The position numbers and the translations under genes are program-made. A stretch of DNA of 6,885 bases from JALTDM01 sp964421355 (GTDB lineage: Bacteria; Bacteroidota; Bacteroidia; Bacteroidales; JALTDM01): contig CAYQWX010000083.1 in the NCBI GenBank assembly GCA_964421355.1, positions 1 to 6,885 on the forward strand. Direction: 5' to 3'. This document shows positions 1-5,561 of the stretch, piece by piece; within the stretch, counting starts at the first letter, position 1, and the number at the start of each line of letters is the position of its first letter. Below the pieces are notes generated by a model. The model was not told the origin of the DNA and did not search any database. It saw only the letters and a list, made by a program, of their open reading frames with translations.

Positions 1-1
1 A

Positions 2-205
2 AAATTTGTAAAAGATAAAGGAGTAAAATCTAATCCTAAAACTGCTTATACTACCGATATGATGAAAGAATATGTGTATGCATTTATTGTGCGTATATAT
101 TTTGGAGACAAAGGCTTTTATCCTATTTATTTGAAATATGATAAAGTGTTTCAAAAAGCAGTAGAATATTTTTTGAAACGAGAAAATAAAATACATGTTT
201 CTTAA
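2..205 (+). CDS. C-terminal fragment of an unrecognised protein (5' end outside window)
   Basis: An open frame enters from the left edge and runs 67 codons to a TAA at 203-205. The fragment is rich in aromatic and lysine residues (for example MMKEYVYAFIVRIYFGDKGF, then FYPIYLKYDKVF) and ends in a charged tail (KRENKIHVS). It shows no obvious signal, transmembrane segment or catalytic motif, and I do not recognise the family. In-frame ATGs at 59 and 62 could start a very short protein. However, the frame is open upstream of them to the window edge and has the same AT-rich codon use as the neighbouring genes, so the tail of a longer gene is more likely. It is 63 bases upstream of the aminopeptidase gene on the same strand and may or may not be co-transcribed with it. 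Confidence 0.6.
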   Translation, partial: KFVKDKGVKSNPKTAYTTDMMKEYVYAFIVRIYFGDKGFYPIYLKYDKVFQKAVEYFLKRENKIHVS

Positions 206-233
206 AAATATAAAAGTGATTAAAAATTTGTTT

Positions 234-241
234 TATTTTTG
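234..241 (+). promoter_or_regulatory. Possible Bacteroidota -7 promoter element (TATTTTTG)
   Basis: TATTTTTG matches the Bacteroidota -7 consensus TAnnTTTG exactly and sits 27 bases before the ATG at 269. No TTTG-like -33 element is visible about 19 bases upstream, so support is only partial and a chance match in AT-rich DNA is possible. If real, transcription would begin near 247-250, giving a leader of roughly 20 bases. It would drive the four-gene operon starting at 269. Confidence 0.3.
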
Positions 242-268
242 ACTTTAACATTAAAAAAACACAAAGAT

Positions 269-1648
269 ATGTTTGCAAAAGAAATTTATAAAAGAAGACG
301 CGATGAATTAAAAAAACTTATTCATTCTGGAATTGCTATTATTTTAGGAAATGAAAACACTGCATATAATTATCCTGCAAATGAATATAGATTTAGGCAA
401 GATAGTAATTTTTTATATTTTTTTGGGATAAATAAACCTCATTTTATAGGTGTGATAGATTTTGATGAAAAAAAGGATTTTATATTAGGAAATGATTTTG
501 AAATAGATGATATAATTTGGATGGGACCCCAACCGTCGGTGTCTGAATTAGCAGAATATGTAGGTGTGGAAAATACTGCTCCTTACAATGAAATATATCA
601 TATAATAGATGCTGCAAAAGCTCAAGGACGAAAGATACATATTGTGCCGCCATATAGAGGTGAGCATATTTTGTTTTATCAAGAAGTATTGAAAGACAAT
701 TATGAAAATTACATATCGGAAGAATTAATAAAAGCAATAGTTAGCCTTCGTGAAGTAAAACAAGAAGAAGAAATAAAGGAAATAGAAAAAGCAATAGAAA
801 TAGGTTATGAAATGCACTTATCTGCTATGAGAATGTGTAAGCCAGGGGAACATGAGCAACAAATTGCAGCAAAAGTAGAAAGTGTTCCTCTTGCTTATGG
901 TGGATACATCTCTTTCCCTGTAATACTTACTCAACATGGGGAAACTTTACACAATCATCTTCATAATAAAGTGTTAACAAAAGGCAATTTAATGCTTACG
1001 GATGCAGGTGCTGAAACACCTATGGGGTATGCTTCGGATTTTACAAGGACAGTTCCCGTATCTGGGAAGTTTGACGAAAGGCAAAAAAATATTTATTCTA
1101 TTGTATTAGCTGCTAATAAGAAAGTAGTGGAATTATCTCGTCCGGGGGTAAGATATCTTGATATGCATTTGGAGGCTTCCCGTGTTATTGCATCAGGTCT
1201 TAAAGATTTGGGACTTATGAAAGGGAATGTGGAAGAAGCTGTTGCTGAAGGTGCTCATGCTTTGTTTTTCCCTCATGGATTAGGACATATGATGGGGCTT
1301 GATGTTCACGATATGGAAGGTCTTGGAGAAGATTATGTCGGTTATGACGATAATGTGAAAAGAAGTACACAATTTGGATTGGCTTATCTTCGTATGGCAA
1401 AAGAACTTAAACCTGGATTTGTTATTACAGATGAACCAGGTATATATTTTATCCCATCATTGATTGATTTGTGGAAAAAAGAAAATAAATTTACTCAATT
1501 CATAAATTATCAAGAAGTGGAAAAATACAAAGATTTTGGGGGCATACGAATAGAAGATGATTTGTTAATAACAAATGATGGTTGCAAAGTACTTGGAAAA
1601 CATATCCCAAAAGAGATAGCTGAATTGGAAAGAGTTATGAACAATTAA
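269..1648 (+). CDS. pepP: Xaa-Pro aminopeptidase (aminopeptidase P, peptidase family M24B)
   Basis: A cytosolic metallopeptidase of 459 residues that removes an N-terminal residue when the next residue is proline. Residues about 1-155 form the aminopeptidase P N-terminal domain (FRQDSNFLYFFG near 42-53), and the rest is the pita-bread M24 catalytic domain. The five expected dinuclear-metal ligands are all visible: D245 (TDAGAE), D257 (SDFTRT), H340 (HGLGHMMGLDVHD), E389 (DEPGIY) and E429 (GIRIEDD). H228 and H347 probably match the conserved active-site histidines of E. coli PepP. The frame stays open to a TTG at 239, but I choose the ATG at 269. MFAKEIYKRRRDELK resembles the normal start of Bacteroidota homologues, and a possible -7 promoter element overlaps the TTG. 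No signal peptide is seen. It is first in a tight operon, 15 bases before the PLP-protein gene. The later S9B peptidase gene suggests a shared role in using proline-containing peptides. Confidence 0.95.
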   Translation: MFAKEIYKRRRDELKKLIHSGIAIILGNENTAYNYPANEYRFRQDSNFLYFFGINKPHFIGVIDFDEKKDFILGNDFEIDDIIWMGPQPSVSELAEYVGVENTAPYNEIYHIIDAAKAQGRKIHIVPPYRGEHILFYQEVLKDNYENYISEELIKAIVSLREVKQEEEIKEIEKAIEIGYEMHLSAMRMCKPGEHEQQIAAKVESVPLAYGGYISFPVILTQHGETLHNHLHNKVLTKGNLMLTDAGAETPMGYASDFTRTVPVSGKFDERQKNIYSIVLAANKKVVELSRPGVRYLDMHLEASRVIASGLKDLGLMKGNVEEAVAEGAHALFFPHGLGHMMGLDVHDMEGLGEDYVGYDDNVKRSTQFGLAYLRMAKELKPGFVITDEPGIYFIPSLIDLWKKENKFTQFINYQEVEKYKDFGGIRIEDDLLITNDGCKVLGKHIPKEIAELERVMNN

Positions 1649-1663
1649 AATTGTGGCACAATT

Positions 1664-2341
1664 ATGCAAGAAATAATTGAACGCTACGAAAAGGTTAAGA
1701 TACAATTACCTCCAAATGTAAAATTGATTGCTGTTTCAAAACGCCAGCCTGACACGAAGCTTCAAGCATTGTATGATTACGGTCATCGTGTTTTTGGAGA
1801 AAATATTGTTCAAGAATTAGTGCGTAAGCATGATTTATTCCCACAGGATATAGAATGGCACATGATAGGTCATCTGCAGCGGAACAAAGTAAAATATATT
1901 ACACCTTTTATTTCTATGATACATTCTTTGGATAATTTTGAATTAGCCAAAGAAATAAACAAGAGAGCACAAAAAATAAATAGAACTGTTGATTGCCTCA
2001 TAGAAGTTCATGTAGCAAAGGAAGAAAGCAAATTTGGTATAAAACCAGAAAATGTATTAGAAATTTTAGAACAAGATGATTGGAAAAATAATTTCCCGAA
2101 TATACATTTTCGTGGACTTATGACAATGGCAACAAATACGGACGATATTAATCTTATCCGTAAAGAATTTTCAAAGGTAAGACTTTTGTTTGAAGAATTG
2201 AAGCGGACATATTTTAAAGATTATGAGTATTTTACTGAGTTATCTATGGGAATGAGCAACGATTATAAAATAGCCGTTGAAGAAGGAACCACTATGGTAA
2301 GAATAGGTACACTTATTTTTGGTAAAAGGTTAGATAAATGA
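1664..2341 (+). CDS. YggS/PROSC (PLPBP) family pyridoxal 5'-phosphate-binding homeostasis protein
   Basis: A 225-residue single-domain protein with the alanine-racemase-like N-terminal TIM-barrel fold, the usual length for the YggS/YBL036C/PROSC family. Family marks in order: the PLP Schiff-base lysine K26 in LIAVSKRQP, FGENIVQEL (44-52), WHMIGHLQRNKVK (65-77), IHSLDN (86-91), KFGI (123-126), FRGLMTMA (149-156), SMGMSND (194-200) and the phosphate-binding end RIGTLIFG (213-220). Known members bind PLP but have no established enzyme activity. They buffer PLP supply and affect amino-acid and keto-acid balance. The ATG at 1664 leaves only 15 bases after the previous stop, and K26 lies at the expected distance from this start, so I trust it. 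The gene ends 7 bases before the hydrolase gene, which supports co-transcription. Its position between two peptidase genes may reflect convenience rather than a shared pathway. Confidence 0.95.
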   Translation: MQEIIERYEKVKIQLPPNVKLIAVSKRQPDTKLQALYDYGHRVFGENIVQELVRKHDLFPQDIEWHMIGHLQRNKVKYITPFISMIHSLDNFELAKEINKRAQKINRTVDCLIEVHVAKEESKFGIKPENVLEILEQDDWKNNFPNIHFRGLMTMATNTDDINLIRKEFSKVRLLFEELKRTYFKDYEYFTELSMGMSNDYKIAVEEGTTMVRIGTLIFGKRLDK

Positions 2342-2348
2342 AAATAGT

Positions 2349-3146
2349 ATGAAAGATAAATATTTGGATATTGCAGGAACAAAAATACATTACAAAATAA
2401 AAGGGAATGCAAAAGCTGTTTATGTGTGGGTTCACGGTTTTCCCGAATCATTAGAAAATTGGGGAGAAATTATTGATAAGTTTGAACGTGAAAAAATAAT
2501 TCTTATTGACTTACCTGGATTTGGCAAGAGTGATTTGTTGGCAGAAGTGCAAACAATGGAACTTTTTGCAGATGTGGTAAAAGAAGTTTTGGATGCCGAA
2601 GGAATAAAAAAATGTATATATGTAGGCCATTCAATGGGAGGATATATAGGGTTAGAATTTGCAAAAAAGTATAAAGATAATTTGCAAGGTCTGGTATTAC
2701 TTAATTCTCATGCAAAGGAAGATGGTCCTGAAAAAAAAGAAGCACGTTTAAGACAAGTAGAACTTCTTAAAAAGGAGGGAAAGTCAATGCTTATGAGAGA
2801 GTTAATACCCATAATGTTTGCTCCTCAAAATGTAGATAAATTTAAAGATGTGATAGATAAATTTATAAATATTGCTAAAGCTACTTCAACAGAAGCCATT
2901 ATCTCTGCACTTCTTGGAATGCGTTTGCGTCCTGATAATTTAAATTTTGTTCAGAATGTTGATATACCTTTGTTAATGATTGCCGGTGAAAATGATTTGT
3001 TGATTCCTCTTAGTGTGGTGCAAGAGCATGAAAATCCTACAAATCCTAATTTATTAATAAAAGTAATAAAAAATGTAGGTCATGCTTCTTTTATTGAAAA
3101 TCCAGAAAAGACAGCAGAAATAATTAAAAATTTTGTAAATAGTTAA
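2349..3146 (+). CDS. Alpha/beta hydrolase fold protein, substrate unknown
   Basis: A 265-residue single-domain alpha/beta hydrolase of the alpha/beta hydrolase 1 group. Visible elements in order: the oxyanion-hole region VHGFPES (28-34), LPGFGKSD (55-62), the nucleophile elbow GHSMGG (93-98) with S95, a helical cap region at about 120-200, the acidic residue D216 in AGENDLLIP, and the catalytic histidine H245 in GHASFIENP. The triad S95-D216-H245 is therefore intact and activity is expected. No signal peptide or membrane segment is seen, so it should be cytosolic. Its substrate cannot be read from the sequence; esterase, lactonase, haloperoxidase-like or other activities are all possible. The elbow is GHSMGG rather than the GGSWG typical of prolyl iminopeptidases, so I do not call it that despite the proline-peptidase neighbours. 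It starts 7 bases after the PLP-protein stop and ends 13 bases before the S9B gene, consistent with one operon. Confidence 0.92.
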   Translation: MKDKYLDIAGTKIHYKIKGNAKAVYVWVHGFPESLENWGEIIDKFEREKIILIDLPGFGKSDLLAEVQTMELFADVVKEVLDAEGIKKCIYVGHSMGGYIGLEFAKKYKDNLQGLVLLNSHAKEDGPEKKEARLRQVELLKKEGKSMLMRELIPIMFAPQNVDKFKDVIDKFINIAKATSTEAIISALLGMRLRPDNLNFVQNVDIPLLMIAGENDLLIPLSVVQEHENPTNPNLLIKVIKNVGHASFIENPEKTAEIIKNFVNS

Positions 3147-3159
3147 AATAAAAGGTGTT

Positions 3160-5328
3160 ATGAAAAAAATAAAAATTTTATTAGGGTTATTTTTAATAGT
3201 ATTATTTACCAATGCTCAAAAACAAATTACTTTAGAAGATATATGGGCATACTATACTTTTTATCCTTCTTATCTCCAAAATATGGTTTCTTCCGAAGAT
3301 GGAAAAACCTATACTGTATTACAATATGGCAAAGTAATCAAATATTCTTTTAAAAGTGGGAAGAAGATTGGTGAAGTGTTTAGTTTTGAGACAATTAAAG
3401 ATTTTCCGGAAGCTAAGGGTATTAAATCTATAGATGCTTACACTTTTTCTAGTGATGAACAAAAAATATTATTTGCTACTGCTACAGAACATATATATAG
3501 GCATTCTCGCCGTGCATATTTTTATGTATATGATTTTAAGAAAAAAACATTAACACCTATATATAATGATACAAAGCAACAAGAAGCATCATTTTCTCCT
3601 GATGGCAACAAAGTTGCATTTGTTGTAAATAATAATTTGTATATAAAAGACCTTCAAACAAATAAGCTTACACAGGTAACTTCCGATGGAGAAATAAATA
3701 AGATAAGAAACGGTATTCCTGATTGGGTGTATGAAGAAGAGTTTAGTTTTGCCAAAGCTTATAGATGGGCACCAGATAGTAAACATTTAGCATATTTAAA
3801 ATTTGATGAATCTGCTGTAAAAGAATACTGCTTTCCCGTGTATGATGGACTATACCCATCTGAATATCGTTATAAATATCCCAAAGCGGGAGAAACAAAC
3901 TCTACAGTTACGCTTTTTGTATATGATGTAGTGCAAGATAAAAATTATGAAGTTCCTTCTAAACTTTATGATGATCAATATATACCACGTATAAAATGGA
4001 CAAGTAATCCTAACATTCTTTCTTTTATTGTAATGAATCGTTTGCAAAATGAATTAAATCTTCAGGCTTATGATATAACTACAAAAAAAGTAAAGACAAT
4101 TTTGAAAGAAAAAGACGAAAAATATATTGAGATAAATGATGCTCTTACTTTTTTGAAAGATAATCGTTTTTTATGGATGAGTGAAAGGGACGGGTATTCA
4201 CATTTGTATTTGTATGATATAAATGGTAATCTTATAAAACAACTTACTTCAGGTAAGTATGAAGTGCTTGAATTGAAGGGAGTAGATGAAAAAAATAATT
4301 ATGTTTATTATATTGCTAATGAAGAATCTCCTTATACTAAGGATGTATTTCGTATAAAACTTGATGGTTCAAACAAAGAGAAATTAAGTAAGCAAAGTGG
4401 AGTAAACGATATAATCTTAAATAAAACTTTTACTTATTATATCTTATCCCATTCTGATGTTAAAACTCCTGAAACCTATGTGTTATATAATTCAAGAGGA
4501 AAGCAAATCAGAATAGTGGAAGATAATGCAAAACTCAAAGAAAAACTCAAAGAATATAATCTTCCTGAAAAAGAGTTCTTTTCTTTTACTACTGACTATG
4601 GAGTAAAATTGTATGGTTGGATGATTAAACCGCCTAATTTTAACCCTAAAAAGAAATATCCCGTATTTATGACAGTATATGGTGGACCTGGTTATCAAAC
4701 CGTGATGAATGATTGGGAATATACTGCTTTGTGGCATCAATATATTGCAGAACAAGGATATATTGTAGTGTCGGTAGATAATAGAGGCACTAACGGAAGA
4801 GGTAAAGAGTTTAGACAAGCTACTTATGGACAAATGGGAAAGTTGGAAACACAAGATCAAATTGCTGCTGTTAAATATTTGACATCTTTACCTTATGTTG
4901 ATTCTACGAGAATAGGCATTCAAGGTTGGAGTTATGGAGGATTTATGGCACTTTCGTGTTTAGAAAAAGGTAATAAATATTTCAAATCTGCGATATCTGT
5001 TGCTCCTGTAACTAATTGGAGGTATTATGATTCTATTTATACAGAAAGATATATGGGATTGCCAAAAGATAATGCAAAAGGGTATGACGATAATTCTCCA
5101 ATAAATCATGTTAGTAAAATAAAGGGAAAATTTTTATTGATTCATGGTACTGCTGATGATAATGTCCATTTTCAAAACAGCATAGAACTAATAAAAAAAT
5201 TGGTAGAAAAAAATATATACTTTAACCTGATGGTATATCCCAATAGTAACCATGGTATCTATACAGGACCCAATACCAGATATCATATATTTAAAACTAT
5301 GACAGATTTTATTTTAAGAAATATCTAA
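3160..5328 (+). CDS. Secreted dipeptidyl peptidase IV, prolyl oligopeptidase family S9B
   Basis: A 722-residue serine peptidase, close to the length of Porphyromonas DPP IV, predicted to release X-Pro (and X-Ala) dipeptides from polypeptide N-termini. Residues 1-19 (MKKIKILLGLFLIVLFTNA) form a signal peptide with likely cleavage before Q20, so it acts in the periplasm or outside. Residues about 30-470 are the eight-bladed propeller. This includes DWVYEEEF (188-195), whose E193 and E194 match the paired glutamates that hold the substrate amino terminus. Residues about 475-722 are the catalytic domain. It carries the oxyanion tyrosine Y507 (VYGGPG), DNRGTNGRG (540-548), the nucleophile S591 in GWSYGG, D666 in GTADDNVHF and H698 in NSNHGIY. 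The triad and exopeptidase determinants are complete. It is the last gene of the operon, with an AT-only hairpin overlapping its stop. With the cytosolic Xaa-Pro aminopeptidase upstream it could form a two-step route for degrading proline-rich peptides. Tethering to the membrane by an uncleaved signal is possible. Confidence 0.95.
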   Translation: MKKIKILLGLFLIVLFTNAQKQITLEDIWAYYTFYPSYLQNMVSSEDGKTYTVLQYGKVIKYSFKSGKKIGEVFSFETIKDFPEAKGIKSIDAYTFSSDEQKILFATATEHIYRHSRRAYFYVYDFKKKTLTPIYNDTKQQEASFSPDGNKVAFVVNNNLYIKDLQTNKLTQVTSDGEINKIRNGIPDWVYEEEFSFAKAYRWAPDSKHLAYLKFDESAVKEYCFPVYDGLYPSEYRYKYPKAGETNSTVTLFVYDVVQDKNYEVPSKLYDDQYIPRIKWTSNPNILSFIVMNRLQNELNLQAYDITTKKVKTILKEKDEKYIEINDALTFLKDNRFLWMSERDGYSHLYLYDINGNLIKQLTSGKYEVLELKGVDEKNNYVYYIANEESPYTKDVFRIKLDGSNKEKLSKQSGVNDIILNKTFTYYILSHSDVKTPETYVLYNSRGKQIRIVEDNAKLKEKLKEYNLPEKEFFSFTTDYGVKLYGWMIKPPNFNPKKKYPVFMTVYGGPGYQTVMNDWEYTALWHQYIAEQGYIVVSVDNRGTNGRGKEFRQATYGQMGKLETQDQIAAVKYLTSLPYVDSTRIGIQGWSYGGFMALSCLEKGNKYFKSAISVAPVTNWRYYDSIYTERYMGLPKDNAKGYDDNSPINHVSKIKGKFLLIHGTADDNVHFQNSIELIKKLVEKNIYFNLMVYPNSNHGIYTGPNTRYHIFKTMTDFILRNI

Positions 5329-5357
5329 AAAATAAAACTCTTATTTTTTATTTAGAT
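5323..5357 (+). terminator. Possible AT-only hairpin terminator of the operon
   Basis: AAAAAATAA at 5327-5335 and TTATTTTTT at 5341-5349 are perfect inverted repeats of 9 bases with a 5-base loop (AACTC). The wider ATCT and AGAT ends (5323-5326 and 5354-5357) also match as inverted repeats, with a short imperfection between. The 3' arm is U-rich in the transcript. The stem overlaps the TAA stop of the S9B gene at 5326-5328. With no G-C pairs in the inner stem, stability is low and it could be chance in AT-rich DNA. The position directly after a long operon and before a separate promoter favours a real terminator. Confidence 0.4.
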
Positions 5358-5381
5358 GATTTTAATGTATTAGAGTATTGA

Positions 5382-5483
5382 TTATCAGTTTTTTTGCGTA
5401 GAAAAAACACAATGAGATAAAAAATTTTGTCAAGTAATTGATATAGTCTATTTTTGCCAAACAATGATTTTTATCAGTTTTTT
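5382..5483 (+). repeat. 13-base direct repeat TTATCAGTTTTTT, two copies flanking a promoter
   Basis: TTATCAGTTTTTT occurs at 5382-5394 and again at 5471-5483, 89 bases apart in the same orientation. One copy lies upstream of the -33 element at 5425 and the other just after the expected transcription start. They could be paired operator sites for the repeat-protein gene. Half of the motif is a T run, so chance cannot be excluded. Confidence 0.4.
5425..5456 (+). promoter_or_regulatory. Bacteroidota-type promoter for the repeat-protein gene
   Basis: TTTTG at 5425-5429 and TATTTTTG at 5449-5456 are separated by exactly 19 bases. This fits the Bacteroidota housekeeping consensus (TTTG, 19-21 bases, TAnnTTTG) at every fixed position. 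Transcription would begin around 5462-5465, leaving an AT-rich leader of about 100 bases before the ATG at 5562. No Shine-Dalgarno motif is seen ahead of that ATG; the bases just upstream are almost all A and T, as is usual for efficient start sites in this phylum. The rest of the 233-base gap shows only the hairpin at its left end and the direct repeat. The element indicates that the repeat protein is transcribed separately from the peptidase operon. Confidence 0.6.
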
Positions 5484-5561
5484 ATAACATGTGCAACTTT
5501 TTTATATTGATGTTTGTCATTTATGAAAATTGGAAAAAAGTAAAATAAAAAATAAATAAGT

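Noticed and set aside
2349..3146. Prolyl iminopeptidase (S33) as the identity of the alpha/beta hydrolase
   Set aside because: The nucleophile elbow is GHSMGG rather than GGSWG, so neighbourhood alone is not enough for this name.
4492..4860. 122-codon open frame on the minus strand
   Set aside because: It lies wholly inside the DPP IV catalytic domain coding sequence in an antisense frame, and its translation is rich in Ile, Phe and Ser with no recognisable motif.
5388..5408. Hairpin GTTTTTT-TGCGTAG-AAAAAAC
   Set aside because: It has 7-base perfect arms with a single G-C pair, followed by A-rich rather than U-rich sequence. It is too weak to call a terminator or structured RNA.
5464..5548. 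Tiny open frames in the leader: 7 codons from 5464 and 19 codons from 5489 (MCNFFILMFVIYENWKKVK)
   Set aside because: There is no initiation signal and no run of regulatory codons. Short frames like these are expected by chance, so a leader peptide is not supported.
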